A DNA stretch of 20,319 nt from NCBI GenBank assembly GCA_035275285.1, contig DATENA010000331.1:1-20319 (forward strand). Direction: 5' to 3'. Under the pieces are notes generated by a model. It did not search any database. It was not told the origin of the DNA and was given only the letters and a program-made list of their open reading frames with translations. Position numbers and translations under genes: made by a program. This DNA comes from Chersky-265 sp035275285 (GTDB lineage Bacteria; Fibrobacterota; Fibrobacteria; UBA11236). Positions 6,560 through 13,782 of the stretch are shown here, piece by piece (the first letter of the stretch is position 1; the number at the start of each line of letters is the position of its first letter).

Positions 6560-7699
6560 ATGCCATACCAAGACTCGCACTCCCGTCCCGCCGGCGCCGG
6601 GATCGATTGGGCCGGCTTCCCCGACACCGAAGCCCGCGCCTTTGCGCCCGAATCCTCCCCGGCCGCCGTTGGAACGGGGGCTTCTGACGCCGACGCCGAT
6701 CTGCTCGATGCGTATTCGCGCGCGGTGATCGGCGCCGCGGACCGGGTGAGCCCTTCCGTCGTCTTCATCGAGGTCTTCCACCGGGAAGACCGGAAAGCGG
6801 CCGCGCGCAAGGAGGACGCGCCGCAACCCCCCGCCGAAGGCCGGTCCCCCGGCGAAGGCAAGGAGCGCAGCGGCACGGGTTCGGGGTTCATCTTCACGCC
6901 CGACGGCTTCATCCTCACCAACAGCCACGTGGTGCACGATGCGTCCCGCATCGAGGTGGCCTTGCTGGACGGATCGCGTTACGAGGCCAGCCTGATCGGC
7001 GACGATCCGGACACGGATCTCGCCGTCATCCGCATCACCGCGTCCAACCTGGTGCCGGCCCCGCTGGGCGACTCCCAGGCCATCCGCGTGGGGCAGGTGC
7101 TCATCGCCATCGGCAACCCGTACGGTTTCCAGACCACCGTGACCGCGGGCGTGGCCAGCGCGCTGGGCCGATCCCTGCGGACCACTTCGGGACGGCTCAT
7201 CGACAACGTGATCCAGACGGACGCCTCCCTCAACCCCGGCAATTCCGGGGGACCCCTGGTGGACTCGCGCGGCGAGGTCATCGGCGTCAACACCGCCATC
7301 ATCCGTCCCGCCCAGGGCATCTGCTTCGCCATCGCCGTGAACACGGCCAAGCGCGTGGCTTCGCAACTGATGCAGAAGGGGCATATCACGCGCGGCTACC
7401 TGGGCGTGGGAGGCCAGGACGTGCCTTTGCACCGGCGCATCGTCAGATACCACAACCTGGAACGGGAAGAAGGCATCCTGGTGATCTCGGTGGAAAAGGA
7501 CAGCCCCGCCCATAAGGCCGGCCTGCGGGAAGGCGATGTCATCGTCTCCATCGGCGGGCAGGCCGTGAGCGGGCTGGACGATCTGCACCGGCTGCTGACG
7601 GAGGATCGCATCGGCGTCCCCACCGCATTGACCCTGATCCGCCGCTTTTCCGAGATGATCAGCCTGTCCGTGCAGCCGGCGGCCCGCCGGCCCGGCTGA
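6560..7699 (+). CDS. HtrA/DegP-like serine protease (S1C) with one PDZ domain, no signal peptide seen
   Basis: The 379-aa product has a 60-residue polar N-terminal tail, a trypsin-like domain (about residues 62-275) and one C-terminal PDZ domain (about 285-375). The catalytic triad is visible: H123 in TNSHVVHD, D153 in DTDLAVIR and S229 in NPGNSGGPL. The PDZ part carries EGILVISVEKDSPAHKAGLREGDVI. HtrA proteases usually work in the periplasm on misfolded proteins, but no signal peptide or membrane anchor is present from this start, so this copy may be cytoplasmic. The ATG at 6560 has AGGAAAAGG 9 bp upstream. A TTG 25 codons earlier would fall inside the -12 element of the sigma-54 promoter and is rejected. 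Sigma-54 control suggests a stress- or signal-induced role. Confidence 0.93.
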   Translation: MPYQDSHSRPAGAGIDWAGFPDTEARAFAPESSPAAVGTGASDADADLLDAYSRAVIGAADRVSPSVVFIEVFHREDRKAAARKEDAPQPPAEGRSPGEGKERSGTGSGFIFTPDGFILTNSHVVHDASRIEVALLDGSRYEASLIGDDPDTDLAVIRITASNLVPAPLGDSQAIRVGQVLIAIGNPYGFQTTVTAGVASALGRSLRTTSGRLIDNVIQTDASLNPGNSGGPLVDSRGEVIGVNTAIIRPAQGICFAIAVNTAKRVASQLMQKGHITRGYLGVGGQDVPLHRRIVRYHNLEREEGILVISVEKDSPAHKAGLREGDVIVSIGGQAVSGLDDLHRLLTEDRIGVPTALTLIRRFSEMISLSVQPAARRPG

Positions 7700-8472
7700 A
7701 GCCTTGCGGAGGCCGCCGCGTCCGTCCGATAATACGGTATCATGGAAGCTGCCCAACCGGGCGCGCCTGCGGACCGCTCAGAGCCTGGTGAAGTGGGAGG
7801 AAACGGAACCCACACCCGCTTCCGCTCCACTCCGAATCGACCCCACCGCCCCGGCCGACCAAAGCCACTCCGACGCCTTCTCTTCCCCGAAGGCATCCCT
7901 AGTGCTGTGACACCCCAATTGCGGGACGAAGGCGGCAACCAAGGGCTTCTCCCGGTGAGCATTGAGGTTATCCCAAACCAGATGGATCCGGACTGCTTCC
8001 GGATAGGCTTCGACAATCTCCTTCACCATGTGGGCGCACTCAAGCCCCCTCCGATTGGGGGTTGCCTTCGTGAATTCCTTCCCCGTCTTGGGTTCCACTC
8101 CGCAAAACACATTTCCACGGACTCACGGATGACATTCCCCTGCGGGCAAGGCCCATCCATTGTGATAGGTGCAATGGTAGCATGCTACCTGCTTTTCGCC
8201 CTGGCGTGGTTCAACATGATTCGGATGCGCACCATCCTGGTCACGGAGGACAGGAACGCGGTGGCAGGAATGAAGGCGCCAATGGAGAGGTGTGGAGCAG
8301 CAATCGAAAATCCTCTGGGAGGAAGCCTTGCGGAGGGATGTGAAGTGCGTCTCGGGCGGAAAGAATGGGTGAGTCCGGACTGGTTACTGCTGGAGTAACG
8401 GTAACATCTGTATTTCCGTACTGGTTGGGAGGAAAAAATAAACCGGTCGGGGTTGAATGCAGACTGGTTGGA
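7700..8472. other. Gene-poor left margin of the accessory island
   Basis: Between the protease stop and the RiPP promoter there is no intact gene. It holds a degraded IS630 transposase piece (7928-8122, minus) and otherwise sequence in which all frames are broken or low-complexity. A short palindrome GGTAGCATGCTACC occurs near 8177-8190. I do not see IS ends here matching those of the element at 12151-12399. Confidence 0.55.
7928..8122 (-). pseudogene. IS630-family transposase remnant (central DDE part)
   Basis: The minus-strand frame reads GNVFCGVEPKTGKEF, then HMVKEIVEAYPEAV and RIHLVWDNLNAHREK, matching the IS630 catalytic-domain pattern in which the second aspartate lies in the ILDNYxTHK-like motif (here WDNLNAH). 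A TGA interrupts the frame five codons upstream of the GTG at 8110, and homology stops after VAAF near 7928. The N-terminal HTH domain and the C-terminal part with the last acidic residue are absent, so it is a decayed fragment. Confidence 0.7.
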
Positions 8473-8501
8473 TTGGAAAAGCGCTTCGATTTACCTAATA
8501 T
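8473..8501 (+). promoter_or_regulatory. Probable promoter of the RiPP (TOMM) operon
   Basis: TTGGAA (8473-8478) and TAATAT (8496-8501) are separated by 17 bp, about 65 bp before the precursor start. It is in the most AT-rich stretch of the region, and no other good candidate is visible between the IS remnant and the precursor gene. Confidence 0.55.
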
Positions 8502-8566
8502 CCTCGTTGTATTTAAGCACTCAACGTGATCTGTGATTATCGCAGCGCACATAAAAGGAGGGAACG

Positions 8567-8905
8567 ATGAATGACGAGTTGAAAGAACTATCATTGCGTC
8601 TCGAACGGCTGGAAAAGGTGCTTGACACCGTGCCGCGTCGCGGTTCTGCCGAGGAGTTGAGTGCGGAGGAGATTCGCGCGTACGCCAAAGTCCGAGTCGC
8701 ATTCGGAGAGGGGGGTACCTGCGGAATCAACGAGACCAGTCCGTGCGTGATCGCGTGCCTGCGGTGTGCCCCGATCTGCCGAACGACGCCTATTCCCATT
8801 TGCCGAGTCTGCGATTTTGAGTGCACGTGCGGACCGTGCGCGATTTGCGGTGCAGGTGGCGGCGGTTTCGGCGGTGGCGGTCGCTTCGGCGGCCTCGGTG
8901 GATGA
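8567..8905 (+). CDS. TOMM/LAP (azol(in)e RiPP) precursor peptide, cysteine-rich core
   Basis: The 112-aa product is built like a ribosomal natural-product precursor. Residues 1-50 form a charged, helical leader (amphipathic LRLERLEKVL, then SAEELSAEEIRAYAKVR) with no cysteines. Residues 51-94 hold all 11 cysteines (52, 60, 64, 67, 71, 79, 82, 86, 88, 91, 94) plus several Thr and one Ser that could be cyclised. Residues 95-112 are a Gly/Phe tail (GAGGGGFGGGGRFGGLGG). The strong Shine-Dalgarno AGGAGG at 8556-8561 is 5 bp before the ATG. The stop overlaps the ATG of the cyclodehydratase (ATGA). A Gly-rich azole core recalls microcin B17 and heterocycloanthracins, but I recognise no homologous core. 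The exact leader cleavage site is unknown. Confidence 0.9.
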   Translation: MNDELKELSLRLERLEKVLDTVPRRGSAEELSAEEIRAYAKVRVAFGEGGTCGINETSPCVIACLRCAPICRTTPIPICRVCDFECTCGPCAICGAGGGGFGGGGRFGGLGG

Positions 8906-11328
8906 ACCGGTTGATGGCCGATCGCGCTTATAGATTAGCTCCCGGTCTTGAAATCACGCGCATGGCGAGCGGCGCGTACCTTCTGCACTCCGACTTCGTC
9001 GCCATCGAGATGGGCGGCGACGAAGCGGCGGCATTTGTTGAACATGCGCTTGCTGGCTTGCGGAATCCGAGGGGGATCGAACAGATTGCCAGCGACCTCC
9101 CCGGCTTCACTCGGAGCTCAGTAGTTGAAGAATTAGAACGGCTTTGCCGCGAGGGTGTCCTTACGATCGTCGAAACCGCAGATCCACATGAAGCGGCATA
9201 CGAACAGGTAGGAATGGGTGCCGCGTGGAGTCGTGAGCAACTAGCTACCTCCCGGATCGTGATTTTCGGGCTTGAGGCGCACGGCGCTCATCTGGCAGCG
9301 CAGCTCGCAGGCTTCGGCGTCCGCCGACTGACGCTCGTAGATCCGTTCCCGTACAAGGCAGTGCATCGCGCGCTTACTCCGTTCGGCGAAGGGCACGGCG
9401 GGACGCGCGCTGCCGTGGCAGCGCGGTCTCTAACCACTGCGTACCCGGAGCTTCAAGTCGTGATAGCCGATGGGCAGCTGGATGCTGCGGCGGTCGAGCG
9501 GCTACTCGACGGCGCCGGCATTGCAGTTGCCTGTTTTGATAGGGGCATGGTCGCCGCGCACCACTGGATCAATCAAGCGGCGCTGGGAAAAAGGGTGCCG
9601 GCTTTGTTCAGCGAGCTGCGAGCCACCGGTGCGCTCGTTGGCCCGCTTGTAATTCCCGGCAACTCGTCGTGTTATATGTGCCTCCGGATGCGCTCCGTCG
9701 CGGCAAAGCGCGAGTTTGAACGAGTAATGGCGATTGAGGAGCATTACGATAGGCACCGCGAGCCAACTCTCGCTTCGCGCCCACTCCTGCCTGGTGTGGC
9801 GCTAGGCGCAACCGCCCTGCTGGCGCAGGAGATCGTGCGCGTGCTGCTCAGGATCGAGCAACCCACGCTCGTCGATCGCATTGTTGAGTTCGATATTCTT
9901 CGGAATACGCAGCGCTCTCATCCCTTGGTCCGAGTCGCCGAATGCCCCTCGTGCGGCGAAAAAAAAAAGCGTCAGTCCAGCCCATCGCTGGGTGAGCTTC
10001 TCGCCGACGATTCACCACCAGCTAATACATTAGCCCTAGTGGATCAGCTTGTCAGCGCTCGCACCGGTATATTGACCGAGCTGGGGCCGGTCCAGGTCGA
10101 TCCACTTGAGCCGCAGCGCCCATTCGTCTATCGGGTGCATATCGCAAACCACCAGTTCCTTTCGGAGCGCGATGACGACCGGGCGACCTGCTCGGGCAAG
10201 GGATGGACTTCCGAAGCCGCGATGACATCGGCGATTGGTGAGGGGATAGAGCGCTACGCGTCCGCTCGCTGGTCGGTCGACGAAATCGTGTACTCAACTC
10301 GCGACGCGCTCGATCACGAGACCCTCGATCCACGGAGACTGGTTCTGTACGCCGAGGAGCAGTACAAGCACATCACCTATGCGCGATACACGCGCGAAAC
10401 GACTCTCGGCTGGATACCGGCACGCTCGCTAGTGACGGGCCGGACACCATGGGTACCAGCGATCGGAGTTTTCATGGACTACGCGGTCCGGAATCCGACG
10501 GAGTTTCTATTCCCGGTCACATCGAATGGACTCGCGGCCGGGCCGACCCTCGCGGCTGCGGTGCTCGCTGCAACCTACGAGGTGCTTGAGCGCGATGCCT
10601 TTCTAATGGCGTGGCTTCATCGCTGGCCAGGTCGCAGCTACAATCCGACGACCCATCCGGATCCCGCTGTCTCCGAGTTGGCGGAGGCCTACCGGCGTCG
10701 CGGCGTCGCTCTGTTTCTTGTGCGCTTGCCGGTCGATCACCCAATCGCCGTCTTCGTCGCGATCGCACGGCAAGGAGACTCGACAGCGCCGGCCGCAGTT
10801 GTGGGGCTCGGGGCGGATCTTGATCCACTGATTGCTGCCCGCAGGGCGGCGATGGAGGTCGCGCAGGTGCGGCCGAGCTTGCGCCGACGTTGTCGCGGCG
10901 AGTCTGCTTTAAGGGTCGATGAACTCGCTGACGACCCGACCAAGGTGGTGAGCCTTGAAGATCATGCGCTTCTGTATGCATCGTCACGGCATGTTGCCGC
11001 AGTTGACGCTCTGGTAGGCGAGCCTGCCGAGTGGGAGCCGCATGTAGATGCGGCACGCGACCCAAAGCAAGCGCTAGCAGCGGTGGTCGCGCACTTCCAG
11101 GCTGCCAAGCAGGACCTTTTGTATGTTGATTTAACCTCGGAGGACATCCGGCCCTTCGGCCTGCGGTGCGCGCGCGCGATTCTCCCTGACTTCCAGCCCA
11201 TTTGGTTCGGAGCGAACGAACCACGCTTGGGCGGTAGCCGGGTCCGCACTCTGCCGGTTACGCTCGGCCGCGCATCGGTGCCCGTCCCGCTTAACGCGCT
11301 CCAGGCCCTACCCCACCCTCTTGCCTAA
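8902..11328 (+). CDS. Fused TOMM cyclodehydratase: peptide-binding/E1-like (ThiF) domain plus YcaO domain
   Basis: The 808-aa enzyme should convert Cys/Ser/Thr of the precursor to azolines using ATP. Residues 1-90 resemble a winged-helix leader-binding domain. Residues 115-350 form an E1/ThiF-like domain (RIVIFGLEAHGAHLA, LTLVDPF) with a four-cysteine zinc site, CYMC (257, 260) and CPSC (348, 351). Residues 400-808 are YcaO: SGKGWTSEAAMTSAIGEGIERY (E447, E450) and SNGLAAG followed by YEVLERDAFLMAW (E560, E563) supply the ATP/Mg site. The C-terminus ends ALPHPLA, a partial form of the Pro-rich tail seen in azoline-forming YcaO proteins. I chose the ATG at 8902 because it overlaps the precursor stop; upstream frame extension lies within the precursor gene. 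Codon use (many TTA, GTA, CTA, GAA) differs from the flanking chromosomal genes. Confidence 0.95.
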   Translation: MNRLMADRAYRLAPGLEITRMASGAYLLHSDFVAIEMGGDEAAAFVEHALAGLRNPRGIEQIASDLPGFTRSSVVEELERLCREGVLTIVETADPHEAAYEQVGMGAAWSREQLATSRIVIFGLEAHGAHLAAQLAGFGVRRLTLVDPFPYKAVHRALTPFGEGHGGTRAAVAARSLTTAYPELQVVIADGQLDAAAVERLLDGAGIAVACFDRGMVAAHHWINQAALGKRVPALFSELRATGALVGPLVIPGNSSCYMCLRMRSVAAKREFERVMAIEEHYDRHREPTLASRPLLPGVALGATALLAQEIVRVLLRIEQPTLVDRIVEFDILRNTQRSHPLVRVAECPSCGEKKKRQSSPSLGELLADDSPPANTLALVDQLVSARTGILTELGPVQVDPLEPQRPFVYRVHIANHQFLSERDDDRATCSGKGWTSEAAMTSAIGEGIERYASARWSVDEIVYSTRDALDHETLDPRRLVLYAEEQYKHITYARYTRETTLGWIPARSLVTGRTPWVPAIGVFMDYAVRNPTEFLFPVTSNGLAAGPTLAAAVLAATYEVLERDAFLMAWLHRWPGRSYNPTTHPDPAVSELAEAYRRRGVALFLVRLPVDHPIAVFVAIARQGDSTAPAAVVGLGADLDPLIAARRAAMEVAQVRPSLRRRCRGESALRVDELADDPTKVVSLEDHALLYASSRHVAAVDALVGEPAEWEPHVDAARDPKQALAAVVAHFQAAKQDLLYVDLTSEDIRPFGLRCARAILPDFQPIWFGANEPRLGGSRVRTLPVTLGRASVPVPLNALQALPHPLA

Positions 11329-11343
11329 ATAGCGACGGCCGCC

Positions 11344-12147
11344 ATGTTTCGAGAACTCTACCCGCTGGCCTGGAACTATCACAGAAACACTTGCCGCTGG
11401 CCATTTAATCTACACGGCATCAATCCTAAGGGCGCCGGTATCACTGCCTTCGAGGAGAACCCAAGTGCTCCGTTCCTGCCGCTGCCCAAGTCGGAGCCGG
11501 TCACGACGGGACTTAGCGAATTGATCGCGGCGCGCGCGAGCTGTCGCCGCTTCGCGTCCGAGCCGTTGTCTCAAGCGCAACTTGGGACCGTGCTCCGAAA
11601 CTCGTACGGGGTGCTTGGCGAGTCGACTGGTTTCGGGGGGTTCGTCGAGCGCCCCGTGCCGTCGGGCGGCGCTCTCTACCCCCTAGAGCTCTATGTACTC
11701 GCCCAGAAGGTAGAGGGCATTAGTGCCGGCGTGCTTCACTACGTGCCGCCGGCCCACGGGCTGGAGGTTCTGCACGACGAGCCGCTTCCACGCCTGCTGA
11801 CTGCGGAGGTCTTCCTCGGCCAGCCTTACCTCGCAAACGCGGCGGCGATCATAGTCATCGCCGCAGTCCTCGAGCGCTCGCTCTGGAAGTACGAGGATCG
11901 AGGCTACCGCTACATCTTGCTTGAGGCCGGCCACGTCGCGCAGAACGCGATCCTTTCCGCGCATGGCCTCGGACTTAGTGTCCTGCCGCTCGGCGGCTTC
12001 TTCGACGACGACCTCGGCGGGCTTCTTCGCCTTCAACCCGAACGCGCAATCGTCCTTTACGGCATCGCCATCGGTGTCCCGGACGTAATCGGCCGCGACG
12101 AACGTCGGGTTCCGCCTGACGGAGATGAGCGGTTCCGTCGCTATTAA
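11344..12147 (+). CDS. SagB-type FMN-dependent azoline dehydrogenase (nitroreductase family)
   Basis: The 267-aa product belongs to the SagB/ThcOx branch of the nitroreductase fold, which oxidises thiazolines/oxazolines to aromatic thiazoles/oxazoles with FMN. Visible marks are the LIAARASCRRFASEPLS FMN phosphate-binding stretch (residues 60-76), PSGGALYPLELYVL (106-119), the EAGHVAQNAILSAHGLGL helix and LPLGGFFDD near the C-terminus. The N-terminal 45 residues (LAWNYHRNTC) match the extended N-terminus of this branch. It starts 15 bp after the cyclodehydratase stop with a weak Shine-Dalgarno, so it is probably in the same operon. It implies that at least some heterocycles end as azoles. It ends 3 bp before the IS630-derived element. 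Confidence 0.95.
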   Translation: MFRELYPLAWNYHRNTCRWPFNLHGINPKGAGITAFEENPSAPFLPLPKSEPVTTGLSELIAARASCRRFASEPLSQAQLGTVLRNSYGVLGESTGFGGFVERPVPSGGALYPLELYVLAQKVEGISAGVLHYVPPAHGLEVLHDEPLPRLLTAEVFLGQPYLANAAAIIVIAAVLERSLWKYEDRGYRYILLEAGHVAQNAILSAHGLGLSVLPLGGFFDDDLGGLLRLQPERAIVLYGIAIGVPDVIGRDERRVPPDGDERFRRY

Positions 12148-12150
12148 ATT

Positions 12151-12399
12151 AGCTGGTGTAGTGCGTCGTAAATAACTTGACATATAAAAGGCTATTTTTC
12201 GCATTTTTCTGCAATGCGAATGGCCGAAGCGATCACCCTTTCTCCCCAGGAGCAGGAGACCCTCTCGGTTTGGGCCCGGGGAAGGAGCTTTCCTGCACGC
12301 CTGGTTCAAAGGGCCGGCATCCCCGCTTTTATTTTCATTTCATTCCCACATCCAGCTCATGGTTGAACATGGTGGAGCGTTGGACGCACTACACTAGCT
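12151..12399 (+). mobile_element. Internally deleted IS630-family element (MITE-like), 249 bp
   Basis: The ends AGCTGGTGTAGTGCGTC (12151-12167) and GACGCACTACACTAGCT (12383-12399) are inverted repeats with 16 of 17 positions matching. Inside, the ATG at 12214 opens an IS630-type transposase N-terminus (MAEAITLSPQEQETLSVWA), which runs to LVQRAGI near 12318. In a different frame, the sequence then continues as an IS630 C-terminus (RHPRFYFHFIPT, SSSWLNMVERW, 12315-12382). About 300 codons of the catalytic core are missing, so the element could only move in trans. A TA lies at the left end (12150-12151), as expected for IS630 targets. Confidence 0.85.
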
Positions 12400-12473
12400 C
12401 CCATCAATCCCCTAAGACCCCACGCAACGCCTGCGGCCCCACCCGTCTTCGCCTTCACGCCACGCAGCAGGTA

Positions 12474-12768
12474 TGCGTCGGTGCGTGGGGGGGTGGGGTG
12501 GGGTTGGCGGCGAATCGCGACGCGTCGACGACCCGGCCTTGCCCCACCTCTGTTGCCCAAGCCGGGTCGCTTGGGCGGGGGCTGCATTCAAGGGGTGCAG
12601 GTTCGCGATCGCGCGACCCAGGGGGTGTGGCGCCCGTTTGCGAACCAAGCCGGCGGACCCCGTTTCAGCCTTGAATCCAGCCGAAAAACCGCCTCAATCG
12701 CCCCGCCTCGACGCAAAGCGTCTGAGCCGGCAACGCCACCCCACCCCCCCGCGCGTAGAGGCATCCCG
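12474..12768. repeat. Large imperfect inverted repeat with G-run arms; gene-free stretch
   Basis: The core arms are exact: GGGGGGGTGGGGTGG (12487-12501) and its reverse complement (12736-12750). Similarity continues inward (GTTGGCGG.. versus GTTGCCGG.., and GCGTCG at 12522-12527 with CGACGC at 12709-12714) and outward (ATGC..GCG). The G-runs could form G-quadruplexes on opposite strands. Inner hairpins include CTGCA/TGCAG near 12580-12600. No convincing coding frame crosses the 12400-12790 stretch. Its size and symmetry suggest a non-autonomous element or a structured transcript, but nothing identifies it. Confidence 0.55.
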
Positions 12769-12795
12769 AGATAAGCCCCAAAGAAAGGGGTGATT

Positions 12796-12828
12796 ATATC
12801 TGAATTTCATGATATATTGATATACATG
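12796..12828 (+). promoter_or_regulatory. Candidate autoregulatory operator of the ArsR-methyltransferase gene
   Basis: An isolated AT-rich block just before the ATG contains ATATC-TGAATTTCA-T-GATAT (12796-12815) and CATGATATATTGATATACATG-like symmetry (12809-12828). These are overlapping near-palindromes with one-base bulges, in a region otherwise very GC-rich. ArsR-family dimers bind such AT-rich dyads near their own promoters. The assignment is by position and symmetry only. Confidence 0.5.
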
Positions 12829-13770
12829 GCCAAGGTCCTGCAAATCGACGTCCTCACCGGCATTTTCAAGCTCCTTTCCGACGAGACCCGCCTGCGCATC
12901 CTCTGCGTCCTCAGCGAATCCGAACTGGCCGTCGGCGAGCTCCAGAAAATCCTGGGCCTGGGTCAAAGCACCTTATCCACCCAACTCGGCCTGCTCAAGG
13001 AACAGGACCTGGTCGCCAGCCGCAAGGAAGGCCAGAAGGTCCTCTACCGCATCCCGCGCAATGGCAGGGAAGATCCCAAGCTCGACATCGTCGAGAACGC
13101 CTTGCAAAGCGCGCCTGCCGCCAAATGGCATGACCGCGACATGCGCAATCTCAAGAAGGTCCTGCAGGAGCGCAGCGATCGTTCGCGGGAGTTCTTCAAT
13201 GCCCAGACCGTCCAGAACATGCCTTCCCCCGGACAGACCTGGCGGGCCCTGTGCAACGGGCTGATCCGCCTCATCCGCGGCCAGCGCATCGTGGACCTGG
13301 GCTGCGGCGATGGGCGCCTGGCCCTCTTGCTGGCCCGGGCCGGCAATTCCGTGACGGGGGTGGACAGCAGCGAAGAGCAGATCCGGCTCGCGCGCGGGAA
13401 CGCCGGAGGAGAAACCGGGGGGCCGGTCTTCCAGCACGCTCCCATGGAGAATACCGGCCTTCCCGCCTCGGGGTTCGACGTGGTGATCCTGTCCCAATCC
13501 CTGCACCATGCCGCCAACCCCAAGGAATCCATCGCCGAATCCCACCGCCTGCTCGCCCCCGGCGGCCGCATCCTCATCCTGGACCTGTTGGCCCATGGCG
13601 AGGAGTGGATGCGCACCAAGTTCGGCGACTTCTGGCTGGGCTTCACCCGGTCCGACCTGGAAGCGTGGCTGAAGGAGAGCGGCTTCACCGGCGTCCACTT
13701 CGAGATCACGGGCCCGACCCGGGATTATCCGGAGATAGAGGGATTGCTGGCGCAGGCTGAAAAACTTTAA
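12826..13770 (+). CDS. ArsR-family HTH regulator fused to a SAM-dependent methyltransferase domain
   Basis: The 314-aa product has an ArsR-type winged helix at about residues 1-90 (LLSDETRLRILCVLSESELAVGEL, LGLGQSTLSTQLGLLKEQDLVASRKEG), a helical linker (95-150), and a class I methyltransferase domain at 155-300 with motif I VDLGCGDGRLALLLA, GVDSSEEQI and SQSLHHAANP ... LLAPGGRILILDLLAHG. Fusions of this architecture commonly neighbour methionine-cycle genes, where the methyltransferase-like domain may sense SAM or S-adenosylhomocysteine; that sensing role is inference. It lies directly upstream of metH on the same strand. I prefer the ATG at 12826 over a GTG 12 codons upstream (12790), because the domain begins right after it and the upstream codons overlap the operator-like dyads. 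There is no strong Shine-Dalgarno at either start. Confidence 0.9.
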   Translation: MAKVLQIDVLTGIFKLLSDETRLRILCVLSESELAVGELQKILGLGQSTLSTQLGLLKEQDLVASRKEGQKVLYRIPRNGREDPKLDIVENALQSAPAAKWHDRDMRNLKKVLQERSDRSREFFNAQTVQNMPSPGQTWRALCNGLIRLIRGQRIVDLGCGDGRLALLLARAGNSVTGVDSSEEQIRLARGNAGGETGGPVFQHAPMENTGLPASGFDVVILSQSLHHAANPKESIAESHRLLAPGGRILILDLLAHGEEWMRTKFGDFWLGFTRSDLEAWLKESGFTGVHFEITGPTRDYPEIEGLLAQAEKL

Positions 13771-13782
13771 GAGAGATTCCAA

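Noticed and set aside
7742..8398. Plus-strand frame of 218 codons left of the RiPP genes
   Set aside because: It runs antisense to the IS630 remnant and has no recognisable motif or Shine-Dalgarno.
8821..8901. 27-codon upstream extension of the cyclodehydratase
   Set aside because: It lies wholly within the precursor gene in another frame and is Arg-rich; the ATG at 8902 overlaps the precursor stop.
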